This document shows positions 18,838 to 28,205 of a DNA stretch of 64,000 nt, in pieces. The position numbers and the translations under genes were made by a program. This stretch comes from Deltaproteobacteria bacterium (lineage in GTDB: Bacteria; Myxococcota_A; Polyangia; Haliangiales; JADYYK01). Where the stretch lies: the NCBI GenBank assembly GCA_020853705.1, contig JADYYK010000167.1, positions 124,001 through 188,000 of the forward strand. The letters are read 5' to 3'. The notes below the pieces were generated by a model. It ran no database searches. It was not told the origin of the DNA and saw only the letters and a list, made by a program, of their open reading frames with translations. Within the stretch, counting starts at the first letter, position 1. Every line of letters begins with the position of its first letter.

Positions 18838-18887
18838 GTTAACATGGATGCACGATCAATGTTGTCCATGTCAACATCGAAGTTGAC
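18838..18887. promoter_or_regulatory. Inverted-repeat operator region between the carotenoid oxygenase and TetR genes
   Basis: GTTAACATGGA (18838-18848) and TCCATGTCAAC (18865-18875) form an 11-base inverted repeat with one mismatch. A second, perfect pair GTCAAC (18870-18875)/GTTGAC (18882-18887) overlaps it. A TTGACA -35-like box for the carotenoid oxygenase lies inside (18874-18869, minus strand). TetR proteins bind such palindromes, usually autoregulating divergent promoters. Confidence 0.6.
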
Positions 18888-18900
18888 GGCGTAAACATTC

Positions 18901-19554
18901 GTGCCCTCGCGCCGTCCCAGAGTCGCGCGCAAGCCGACGTACCATCACGGCAATCTGCGCGAGGCGCTGCTCGCCGCCGCGGTCGACCTCATCGCCGAGG
19001 TCGGTCCCGAAGCGGCCAGCCTGCGCGAGGTCGCGCGCCGCGCCGGGGTCTCGCAGGCGGCGCCCTACCGCCACTTCGCCGACAAGGCCGCCCTGCTGGC
19101 CGCGGTGGCCGAGCAGGGCTTTCGCACCATGACCGCCGAGATGCGCGCCGCCAGCGCCGGGATCACCGACGCGGCCAGCCACCTGCGCGCCACCGGCGTG
19201 GCCTACGTGCTGTTCGCGTGCGGCCACCCCGCGCACTTCCGGGTCATGTTCGGTTCGGCGCGTGGCGAGGGCTGCGACCCCGCGCTGACCGCGGCGGCGC
19301 AGGAGAACTACGCCCTGCTCGAGGCCGGCATCGCGGCCTGCCAGCGCGCCGGCGTGGTGCGCGACGACGAGCCCCAGCGCATCGCGCTGTTCGCCTGGAC
19401 CGTGGTGCACGGCCTGGCCTCGCTGCTGGTGGACCGCCAGCTCGCGGGACCGCTGGCCGGCAGCAGCGCGCGCACGCTGGCCGAGACGGTGCTGCTGCAG
19501 TCGTTCGAGGGGCTGCGACCGCTCGGGCGGTCGAGATCGTCAGGTGGGCGTTGA
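18901..19554 (+). CDS. TetR-family transcriptional regulator
   Basis: Residues about 15-60 form the TetR helix-turn-helix (LREALLAAAVDLIAEVGPEAASLREVARRAGVS...YRHFADKAAL). The C-terminal half is an all-helical ligand-binding domain of the WHG type (VVHGLASLLVDRQL). The GTG start at 18901 gives a normal 217-residue length. The gene is divergent from the carotenoid oxygenase with a palindrome-rich spacer, so the ligand may be a carotenoid or its cleavage product; this is inference. Confidence 0.93.
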   Translation: MPSRRPRVARKPTYHHGNLREALLAAAVDLIAEVGPEAASLREVARRAGVSQAAPYRHFADKAALLAAVAEQGFRTMTAEMRAASAGITDAASHLRATGVAYVLFACGHPAHFRVMFGSARGEGCDPALTAAAQENYALLEAGIAACQRAGVVRDDEPQRIALFAWTVVHGLASLLVDRQLAGPLAGSSARTLAETVLLQSFEGLRPLGRSRSSGGR

Positions 19555-19641
19555 AGTCGAAGCTGAGGTGAGGTGGCGGACGAGGTGTGACCGGGTGCGA
19601 GCAGAGCCTCGCCAGCACCGAGGCGCGAATCGTCAGAGGGG

Positions 19642-21291
19642 CTAGCGACGACGCAGGCGGCGCAGGAGGCCGCGCGCCTCGGGCACACCCAGCATCATGG
19701 TGCCGGCCAGATACAGCGCGCCGTACAGGCCCAGCACCACGGCCGCCACCAGCACGGGCTGGTGCAGCGGCAGCACCCGGCGCACGCCGAAGGCGGCCGC
19801 GCCCGCGACCAGCGCCGCGGCCAGCGCGCGCAGCTGGGTGGCGCCGGCCATGGGGACGCGGCCGATGCGGCGGCCCAGCGCGCGCCTGAGCAGCACCAGC
19901 TCGGCCCAGCCCGCGAGGCCGGCGGCCGCCGCCAGCCCGGCGGCGCCGTAGGCCATCGGCCAGTCCAGCGCCTCGCGCAGCGGCATCGCCGCCAGGTAGC
20001 CGAGGATCGCGGTCAGCGACACGTCGACGATGGCAAAGCGCAGCGGCGTCCTGGCGTCACCCAGCGCGAAGAACGCCGACGAGCACAGCCGCGCCTGCGT
20101 CGCCGCCAGCATGCCCAGCGACGACCCGCCCAGGATCAGCCAGACCAGCTCGGTGTCCCTGGCTCCGAACCTCCCGGTCTGGAACACCGCGGACACCACC
20201 ACGTCGCCCAGCGCGACGAAGGCCACCGCCGACGGGATGACGAAGAAGGACACCCGGCCCATGGCGCCGCGCAGGCGGTCACGCAGCTTGGCCGCGACCT
20301 CCTCGTCGGTGCCCAGCGCGCTCGACATCTCGGGCAGCTCGGCCGCCGTGATGGCCATGCCGAACAGGGAGATCGGCAGCAGATACAGCGTCTGCGCATA
20401 GAACATGCCCGACACCGCGGCGGGGCCCAGGTAGCTGGCCAGCACCTGATCGATGTAGGCCGACAGCTGCACCACGCCCCGGCTGATGACCACCGGCACG
20501 AAGTTGCCGAGCACCTTGCGCACCGAGCCGGCCGCTGGCCCGCCGCGCACCCCGGGCCGGAAGCGCCCCACCAGCCGCAGCGCCAGCGGCAGCTGGGACA
20601 AGAGCTGCAGCGCGGCGCCCGCCACGGTGGCCCAGGCGACCCACTCGACCAGCTCCATCTGCCCGGCGCGCGAGCTGAGGGCGCGCCCACCGACCGCGAT
20701 GAGGACCACGATCTGCGCCAGGTTCCACAGCACCGGCGCCACATAGGAGAGGAAGAAGCGCCGGTGGCTGTTGAGGACGCCGAGGCACCAGGCCGACAGC
20801 ACCAGCAGACCGATGCCTGCGAACATGACGCGCACCAGCAAGACGGTCAGCTCGCGGACATCGCCGTGGTAGCCGGGAGCGATGACGTCGATGAGCCAGC
20901 GCGCCGCCAGGGTGCCGACCAGGACCAGCACGCCGGTCGCCAGCGCCAGCAGGGAGGCGACCACGCTGGCCACCCGCGCGGCCTCGTCGCGCTTGCCCTC
21001 GGCCAGCAGGCGGGCATAGACCGGGATGAAGGAGGCTGACAGCACGCCCTCGCCGAACAGGTTCTGCAGCAGGTTGGGGATGCGCAGCGCGGCCTTGAAG
21101 GCGCCGGCGGCGTCGGAGTTGCCGAGGTAGTGCGCGAAGACGCGCTCGCGCACCAGGCCGGTCAGGCGCGACAGCAGGATGCCGGCGCCGACGGCCAGCG
21201 CGGCCGCGGGTTTGCGCCGCGGTGCCGGGCTTGCCGGCGCGCTGGGCACAGGGGCGGGCGCGGGCGCGGCGGGCGGCTCGGCGGGGTCCAT
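19642..21291 (-). CDS. murJ: Lipid II flippase MurJ
   Basis: The 549-residue integral membrane protein has the MurJ/MviN N-terminus after a Pro/Ala-rich cytoplasmic leader (LLSRLTGLVRERVFAHYLG, then AFKAALRIPNLLQNLFGEGVLSASFIPVYA, with the conserved FGEG and SASFIPVY). About 14 hydrophobic segments follow. MurJ moves the peptidoglycan precursor lipid II across the inner membrane. The start at ATG 21291 is the first Met in front of the family region. The open frame continues much further upstream but over the opposite-strand gene and without family content. Confidence 0.95.
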   Translation of the reverse strand: MDPAEPPAAPAPAPVPSAPASPAPRRKPAAALAVGAGILLSRLTGLVRERVFAHYLGNSDAAGAFKAALRIPNLLQNLFGEGVLSASFIPVYARLLAEGKRDEAARVASVVASLLALATGVLVLVGTLAARWLIDVIAPGYHGDVRELTVLLVRVMFAGIGLLVLSAWCLGVLNSHRRFFLSYVAPVLWNLAQIVVLIAVGGRALSSRAGQMELVEWVAWATVAGAALQLLSQLPLALRLVGRFRPGVRGGPAAGSVRKVLGNFVPVVISRGVVQLSAYIDQVLASYLGPAAVSGMFYAQTLYLLPISLFGMAITAAELPEMSSALGTDEEVAAKLRDRLRGAMGRVSFFVIPSAVAFVALGDVVVSAVFQTGRFGARDTELVWLILGGSSLGMLAATQARLCSSAFFALGDARTPLRFAIVDVSLTAILGYLAAMPLREALDWPMAYGAAGLAAAAGLAGWAELVLLRRALGRRIGRVPMAGATQLRALAAALVAGAAAFGVRRVLPLHQPVLVAAVVLGLYGALYLAGTMMLGVPEARGLLRRLRRR

Positions 21292-21393
21292 GGTCGCGCC
21301 GAGCTTGGCATGGCGGCTCTGCGCGGGCGAAAAAACGTGGCGCGCGGAAGCTTTGTTCCCGGGGGCCGTAGGGCTCACTTCGGAGGTCGCAGC

Positions 21394-23124
<1,731 letters not shown>

Positions 23125-23183
23125 CCTGCGCCGGCGCGCGCGCAGGCCGGCGTCGCCTTGACGCCGGTCAAGTGCGAGATTTG

Positions 23184-23214
23184 GATGACATGGTATCAGT
23201 GACTCGATGTCATC
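23184..23214. promoter_or_regulatory. Perfect 8-bp inverted repeat over the TetR start codon
   Basis: GATGACAT (23184-23191) and ATGTCATC (23207-23214) are perfect inverted copies 15 bases apart. A TATCAG -10-like box (23194-23199) lies between them, seven bases before the ATG that the right arm covers. A regulator bound here would block both polymerase and start codon, as expected for TetR autoregulation. A TTGACG box lies further upstream at 23158-23163. Confidence 0.65.
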
Positions 23215-23929
23215 GAAAAAGACCGCGAAGGATGCCAGCGCCAGCCGCGCCCTGACGACGGCGACGGCGACGGCGACAGCGACAGCGCCAGCGGCGGCGC
23301 CCGGCGTGCGGCAGCAGCGCAAGGCCGAGACCCGGGCGCAGCTCAAGCAGGCGGCGCGGGCGCTGTTCGCCGAGCGCGGCTTCGCGGCCACCCAGGTCGC
23401 GGACATCACGCGCCGGGTCGGGGCCGCCTACGGCACCTTCTACGTGCACTTCGCCGACAAGGACGTGCTGCTCGACGAGCTGCTCGCCGAGTACAACGCA
23501 GCGCTGCTCGGGCGACTCGAGCGCGCGTTCGACCCTGCGCAGGCGCTGTCCGATCCCGTCGCGGCGGCGCGCCGGCTGGCCGAGGCCTGCCTGGAGCACT
23601 GGCGGCGCGAGCGCGGGCTGGTCACCGCCTTCGTGCAGCGCGCGGGGCTCGACGGCAGCATCGCCGGCCTGCGCGACGGCCTCAGCCCCCCGGCGGCGCA
23701 GTTCCTGGCCACGCGGCTCGGCGCGCTGGCGCGCGCGCTCGGCAGCGCTCTCGGCCCCGAGGACGCCGAGCTGGTGGCGCACGCCGTGCTCGGCATGTGG
23801 TCGCGCATCGGGCTGCGCTACCTGTTCGGCGCCGGCCTCGGGCGCGCCCGCGCCGCCGACCTGCTCGCCACCATGACCATCGGCGCCCTGCGCGCCGCCA
23901 TCCCCGAGCTCCAGGAGGCCGCGCGATGA
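23207..23929 (+). CDS. TetR-family regulator, first gene of a radical SAM operon
   Basis: The 240-residue protein starts with an Ala/Thr-rich tail (residues about 15-30, TATATATA from a hexanucleotide repeat). The TetR helix-turn-helix follows (about 38-85, AALFAERGFAATQVADITRRVGAAYGTFYVHFADKDVLLDELL, summarised by its ...GTFYVHF... end), then a helical ligand domain. The start codon lies in a perfect inverted repeat. The stop overlaps the next ATG (ATGA), so this regulator is translated with the radical SAM enzyme and probably controls the three-gene operon. Confidence 0.9.
   Translation: MSSKKTAKDASASRALTTATATATATAPAAAPGVRQQRKAETRAQLKQAARALFAERGFAATQVADITRRVGAAYGTFYVHFADKDVLLDELLAEYNAALLGRLERAFDPAQALSDPVAAARRLAEACLEHWRRERGLVTAFVQRAGLDGSIAGLRDGLSPPAAQFLATRLGALARALGSALGPEDAELVAHAVLGMWSRIGLRYLFGAGLGRARAADLLATMTIGALRAAIPELQEAAR
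23254..23289. repeat. Hexanucleotide repeat (GCGACG/GCGACA) in the TetR gene
   Basis: Six units of the 6-mer encode an Ala-Thr run in the N-terminal tail, before the DNA-binding domain. It is the third in-frame 6-mer tract in the window. Confidence 0.75.
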
Positions 23930-25287
23930 ACCCGAGCTGTCCGCCACCCGTACCCTCACCCCCGTCTGCCAGCCCCACGCCCGACGCCGCCGCGCAGCTG
24001 ACCGCGCTGGGTGTGCGCCGCCAGCGCCGCGCCAGCGCCAGCGCCGGGACCGTGGTGCCCGCGTCGCTGCCCGAGTTCCGGCGCTATCGCCCGCGCGCCG
24101 GCCACCCCGATTGGCCACGGCTGGCGGCCGAGGCCGAGGCGCTCGCGCGCGCGCTGGAGCCGCGCCTGGCGCGCCCCGCGGGTGGCCTCGCTTCGCTGCG
24201 CCGCCGCGCCGCCAGCCTGCGCACGGGGGCCCAGAACTACCTCGAGAACCGGCGCCGCACCCGCGCCGGACGCCACGATCTGCTGCCGCTGTACTTCATC
24301 TGGACCACGCTGCGACCGTGCAACTTCCGCTGCACCTACTGCGACGACCACCAGGGTGGGCGCTACCCCGAGCTCGACGGCAGGGGCAAGCTCGACACCG
24401 CGGCCGGGCGCCGCCTGCTCGAGATCATGCGCACCCGCGCGCCCAGCGTGTACTTCGCCGGCGGTGAGCCGACGCTGCGCAAGGATCTGCCGGCGCTGAC
24501 CCGCGCCGCGCGCGAGCTCGACTACTTCCCCATCGTGACCAACAGCAACGGCAGCCTGTTCGATCGCCAGCTCGCGCGTCCCGAGTGGGCCAGCTTCCTG
24601 GCCGACACCGACATCCTGGTCATCTCGCTCGACGGCCTCGATCTGGCCACGCTGGCGCGCATGTGGGTGACCGACGCGCCCGAGGATGTGGTGCGCAACC
24701 TCTTGCTGCTGCGCAACCTGCAGCGCACCCAGGGCTTCAAGTTGATGGTCAACTGTGTCATCCAGCCCGGGCTGACGGACGAGGCGCGCGCGGTGCTCGA
24801 CCTGTGCGATGACCTCGGGATCTGGTTCTGTCCGGTGCCGCGCAACGTCGGCCCGCGCATCGATCCCGCGGTGCCGGCCGATCCCGGCTACCCGGCGCTG
24901 GTCGCCGAGATCCTGGCGCGCCGGCGCGCCGGGCGACGCATCTCGGGCTCGCTGCGCATGAACCGCCGGCTGCTCGGGGGCGCGCCGCTCGACTGCCGCA
25001 ACACCCTCAAGCCGCACGTGGACCATGACGGTCACCTGATCTGGCCCTGCAAGGCCAGCGTCAACGTGGCCCCGGTGCGGGTCAACGTCCTCGACTTCGA
25101 GCATGTCGACGCGCTGTGGGCGCACTGCAGCCGGCTGATCGATGCGACGGCCTTTCACGGCCCCGCCGCCAACCAGTGCGGCGCCGACTGCAACTGGGCC
25201 CAGAACTACACCACCGACGCCTATGTCGACGGCCTGCGCCACCCGCTGGCGCTGCTCCGCGACGTGGTCGACTTCGCGCGCGCATGA
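23926..25287 (+). CDS. Radical SAM protein with Cys-rich C-terminal region
   Basis: The 453-residue protein has the radical SAM cluster motif CNFRCTYC (C132, C136, C139), the SAM-binding GGEP (about 179) and later strands (TNSNGS, VISLDG, NCVIQ). The C-terminal part contains further Cys (DCRNTL, WPCKAS, CGADCNW), consistent with a SPASM-like or auxiliary [4Fe-4S] site. The first 115 residues are a Pro/Ala/Arg-rich extension of unknown role. The reaction is not predictable. Its ATG overlaps the TetR stop and its stop overlaps the next gene's ATG. A membrane substrate or membrane partner is suggested by the third gene; this is inference. Confidence 0.85.
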   Translation: MNPSCPPPVPSPPSASPTPDAAAQLTALGVRRQRRASASAGTVVPASLPEFRRYRPRAGHPDWPRLAAEAEALARALEPRLARPAGGLASLRRRAASLRTGAQNYLENRRRTRAGRHDLLPLYFIWTTLRPCNFRCTYCDDHQGGRYPELDGRGKLDTAAGRRLLEIMRTRAPSVYFAGGEPTLRKDLPALTRAARELDYFPIVTNSNGSLFDRQLARPEWASFLADTDILVISLDGLDLATLARMWVTDAPEDVVRNLLLLRNLQRTQGFKLMVNCVIQPGLTDEARAVLDLCDDLGIWFCPVPRNVGPRIDPAVPADPGYPALVAEILARRRAGRRISGSLRMNRRLLGGAPLDCRNTLKPHVDHDGHLIWPCKASVNVAPVRVNVLDFEHVDALWAHCSRLIDATAFHGPAANQCGADCNWAQNYTTDAYVDGLRHPLALLRDVVDFARA

Positions 25288-26051
25288 GGACCACCGATCG
25301 CGCCTTCGGGCTCGACGCCGGGACCATCGTGGCGGTCAGCACCGCCATCTGCCTGGCCTCGCGGCACGCGCTGGTGATGGATGTCGTGGTCGCCCTGGTG
25401 CTGGGCCTGCGCTGCGCCCTGTGGCTGGCGTTGCCGCGCGCGCAGCGCAGCGCCGCGTGGCTCGAGCTGCTGCTGTTCGCGCTGTGTCTCGGGGTCGGCG
25501 CGTTCAACGACTGGAACAGCGTGACCCGGCGCCGGGTCTACGACTACGCGGTGCCGCTGGAGGCACCGGCGCTGTCGCTGGTGCCGCTGTGGATGCTGCT
25601 CTACTGGGGCATGATCGTGCGCTTCATGATCAGCCTGCTGACCTGGTCACGGCTGGGCCTCGAGGCGCGACGGCCGCGCGCGGCCACCCTGGCGGCGCTG
25701 CTGGTCCTGGTCGCGGTGACGCGGCAGACGATCTATCGCCTGTACCAGGACCCGCTGTGGTCGTGGCTGCCGTTCCTGGCGGCGCTCGCGCTGGCGCTGG
25801 TCGTGCTGCGCCCCGATCGGCGTCGCCTGGCCCTGCTCGGCGCGACCCTGCTGCTGGGGCCCGCGGTCGAGGCCCTGTACATCCAGGTCGGCCACCTGCA
25901 TGTCTACCGGCTGGGCTGGCTGGGCGGCGTGCCGGTGTGGATCGCGCTGTGGTGGGTGCTCGCCGTGCTGGTGCTCGACGCCCTGCTGGGCGCCCTGGCC
26001 TTGCGCCTCCAGCCCGAGCCGGGGCGCGCTGTGCAGCAGCCTCTGCGCTGA
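25284..26051 (+). CDS. Polytopic membrane protein in the radical SAM operon
   Basis: The 255-residue protein has about seven or eight hydrophobic segments (for example LVMDVVVALVLGLRCALWLAL, AAWLELLLFALCLGVGAF, TLAALLVLVAVTRQ, WLPFLAALALALVVL, GVPVWIALWWVLAVLVL). Conserved-looking polar residues sit in the last third (GPAVEALYIQVGHLHVY). I cannot assign a family. The ATG overlaps the radical SAM stop (ATGA). The Glu/His pair in a membrane segment could be functional, as in membrane cyclases or hydratases, but that is speculation. The gene ends the operon. Confidence 0.8.
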   Translation: MRTTDRAFGLDAGTIVAVSTAICLASRHALVMDVVVALVLGLRCALWLALPRAQRSAAWLELLLFALCLGVGAFNDWNSVTRRRVYDYAVPLEAPALSLVPLWMLLYWGMIVRFMISLLTWSRLGLEARRPRAATLAALLVLVAVTRQTIYRLYQDPLWSWLPFLAALALALVVLRPDRRRLALLGATLLLGPAVEALYIQVGHLHVYRLGWLGGVPVWIALWWVLAVLVLDALLGALALRLQPEPGRAVQQPLR

Positions 26052-26070
26052 CCCGGTGTACACTGGCCGG

Positions 26071-26163
26071 GTGCGGCTGGTCGCGATCTCCTGGCCCTGG
26101 TGCTGCTCGGCTGTGGTCGCCGACCCCGACTGGAACCGGATCGTGCGCTTCACCCTGCGCTGA
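26071..26163 (+). CDS. Possible 30-residue leaderless micro-ORF
   Basis: In the 130-base convergent spacer, TACACT (26059-26064) is followed by six bases and a GTG that opens 30 codons (VRLVAISWPWCC...IVRFTLR). The box-to-start spacing equals that of likely leaderless genes elsewhere in the window. There is no -35 match and no recognised homologue; it could be a gene remnant or chance. Apart from this I see nothing in 26052-26181. Confidence 0.2.
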   Translation: MRLVAISWPWCCSAVVADPDWNRIVRFTLR

Positions 26164-26181
26164 CAGCCGCGGCCCGAGTCG

Positions 26182-26856
26182 TCAGCTCTCGCCGCGGTCG
26201 AGGTCGTTGCCGATCACCACGTCGTACAGCGCATAGGCCATCGACAGCACGTGGCGCATCGCCCGCGAGCGCGTCGCCATCTGCACCTCGCGCACGATCC
26301 AGCGGATGGTGTCGGCCGTGGGCAGCGGGTGCGCGAGCAGGTAGTCGCGGTACCAGGCCACCACCGCCAGCGCCGCAGCGATCTCGCCCAGGGCATCGAC
26401 CGGGCTGACATCCACGGTGTCGGTGCTGCCCATCAGCATGGGCGAGTGCACCACCTTGTACAGCTGCGGCAGCGAGTGGCGCTGGAACGCCGCCAGCGCC
26501 GCGCCGGCGACCTCGCGGTACACGCGCACGTGCGAGCGCTGGTCGCTGTCGGCGATGTGCAGCGTCGGATCGGTGGCCACCGGGGCCCAGTCCTCGGGCA
26601 TCACCGGCGCATCGCTGCCGCGCATGCGGGTCCACACCAGCTGCAGGTCGCCGCACAGGCGCGCCACGTCGAGCAGGAAGTAGTACAGCTCCAGCACGAA
26701 GCCGGGCTGCTCCTGCTCGCTGGGCCGCTGCAGCGCCGCGAGCACGAAGCCGTCGCGCAGCGACAGCGCCTCCACGGTGCCCCACCACACCGAGACCACG
26801 TCCTCGGGCGGCGCCGGCTCCAGGGCGGCGAAGAACGACTGTGGCGGGACGCGCAC
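26182..26856 (-). CDS. Cytoplasmic helical protein of unknown function
   Basis: The 224-residue protein has no signal peptide or membrane segment. It is mostly helical with many aromatic residues (VVSVWWGTVEALSL, LELYYFLLDVARL, VAWYRDYLLAHPL). I recognise no family. The GTG at 26856 is preceded five bases upstream by TATATT, suggesting a leaderless start. It diverges from the exported protein at 26913 with 56 bases between, so the two promoters overlap. Confidence 0.68.
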   Translation of the reverse strand: MRVPPQSFFAALEPAPPEDVVSVWWGTVEALSLRDGFVLAALQRPSEQEQPGFVLELYYFLLDVARLCGDLQLVWTRMRGSDAPVMPEDWAPVATDPTLHIADSDQRSHVRVYREVAGAALAAFQRHSLPQLYKVVHSPMLMGSTDTVDVSPVDALGEIAAALAVVAWYRDYLLAHPLPTADTIRWIVREVQMATRSRAMRHVLSMAYALYDVVIGNDLDRGES

Positions 26857-26877
26857 GCCTCAATATACGCCCCCGGT

Positions 26878-26906
26878 TTGACTCCCGCGGCAACGTGCCT
26901 TACACC
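26878..26906 (+). promoter_or_regulatory. Strong promoter-like -35/-10 six bases before the start codon
   Basis: TTGACT (26878-26883), a 17-base spacer and TACACC (26901-26906) are followed by GGCAGC and the ATG at 26913. The expected transcription start is at the start codon. It is one of the clearest examples of the leaderless arrangement in this window. Confidence 0.6.
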
Positions 26907-26912
26907 GGCAGC

Positions 26913-28178
26913 ATGAACACCCGGCGCAACTGGATGGTGGGGGCGGCCGCTGCCCTGGTTTCGATGGCCACCGCGGTGGCCCTGGCGGCCCCGGCCAGGA
27001 AGGCGCCCGCGCCGCTGCCGCCGCACAAGCGTCCGGCGCCGACACCGATCGGGCTCACCCTGCAGCTCAAGCTCGGCGCCACCGACGGCTTCTTCGATGA
27101 CGCCATCGCCTTCTCGCGCGACGGCACGCGCTTCGCGGTGGTGCACACCGATGGCCAGACCTACAACCGCGTCGAGATCTTCGACATCGCCGCCGCCAGC
27201 GCGGCCGGCACGGCGACCCCGCCGCCGACGCGCACCATCGATCTCAGCCCGTTCACCCAGCAGCCCGCCGAGCTGGCCTTCCTGGCCGACGGACAGACCC
27301 TGTTCGTCAAGGAGCGCCTGGTGGTGGACGGGGCGCCGCAGCCGGCGCGCGCCCAGCTGTACAAGCCCGACGGCACCGTGCTGCGCGCGTATGGCCCGGT
27401 CACCGACCTGGCGCTGACCGAGATCGCCGGCGTCGAGGCGGTGGTCACCTACAAGGAGAAGCCCGGCAAGAAGGGCATCAGCTACGAGATCGTCGCCACC
27501 CGCGCCGACAACGGCAAGAACATCGTCAAGCGCGCGCTGGTCGCCGACGCCGAGGACTTCGTCAAGTCGGCCGACCTGCGCATCAGCTTCTTCTCCCACC
27601 ACTACCTCCAGGTCCACGGCCGCCAGAAGGGCGCCTTCGACAAGGCCAAGGACATGCGGCTGCCCGATCGCGCCGCCACCTATGACGTGGTCGCCGGCAA
27701 GATCACCGCCAGCGCCGACATCGGCGATCTGCGCGAGGCGCAGCGCCTGATGCTGCTGCGCAAGAACGCCCCCGACGTCGCCGCCTTCGTGCGGGTGGCC
27801 GACGACCTGTCGCACGTCGAGCTCATCACGGCCGCCGACCGCGCCACCCCGGTCACGCTGGCCGACGACATGGTCAAGTACGACCCGCGCTCGGCGCGCG
27901 ATCAGCTCAGCCCCGATCAGAAGCAGATCTACTTCAGCCTGACCATCGACCCGGTCAACCTGGTCGCGGTCGACAAGAAGATCGCCGACATCGAGTACAT
28001 TGATCTCTACCGTGCAGACGCGGAGTCTGGCGCGGCGACCCGCCTGGGTCGGCTGCCCGCCCTGGGTCGGCCGTTCGGCTGGCGCGTCTCGGGCGATCAG
28101 TGGGCCGTGCTGCGCAAGCACAAAGGCTTCAGCCGCGGCGGCCCCGATCTGGAGCTGTACAAAGTCACCGCCAAGTAG
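26913..28178 (+). CDS. Exported beta-propeller-like protein of unknown function
   Basis: The 421-residue protein starts with a signal peptide (MNTRRNWMVGAAAALVSMATAVALAAP) and a Lys/Pro-rich stretch. Beta repeats of TolB/WD40 type follow (AIAFSRDGTRFAVVHTDGQ, LAFLADGQTLFVKE, LSPDQKQIYFSL). No catalytic motif is visible. The ATG lies six bases after a -10-like TACACC. The following metallo-beta-lactamase gene begins 27 bases downstream on the same strand, so the two may be co-transcribed. Confidence 0.75.
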   Translation: MNTRRNWMVGAAAALVSMATAVALAAPARKAPAPLPPHKRPAPTPIGLTLQLKLGATDGFFDDAIAFSRDGTRFAVVHTDGQTYNRVEIFDIAAASAAGTATPPPTRTIDLSPFTQQPAELAFLADGQTLFVKERLVVDGAPQPARAQLYKPDGTVLRAYGPVTDLALTEIAGVEAVVTYKEKPGKKGISYEIVATRADNGKNIVKRALVADAEDFVKSADLRISFFSHHYLQVHGRQKGAFDKAKDMRLPDRAATYDVVAGKITASADIGDLREAQRLMLLRKNAPDVAAFVRVADDLSHVELITAADRATPVTLADDMVKYDPRSARDQLSPDQKQIYFSLTIDPVNLVAVDKKIADIEYIDLYRADAESGAATRLGRLPALGRPFGWRVSGDQWAVLRKHKGFSRGGPDLELYKVTAK

Positions 28179-28205
28179 GCGATACTGTCCGCCTCGGGGG
28201 GACCA

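Noticed and set aside
16523..18886. 787-codon open frame on the plus strand
   Set aside because: It is antisense to the propeller-like and carotenoid oxygenase genes, both of which have clear family features or signal peptides.
21325..21336. AAAAAA run before the gene at 21394 as a terminator
   Set aside because: No stable stem precedes it on either strand.
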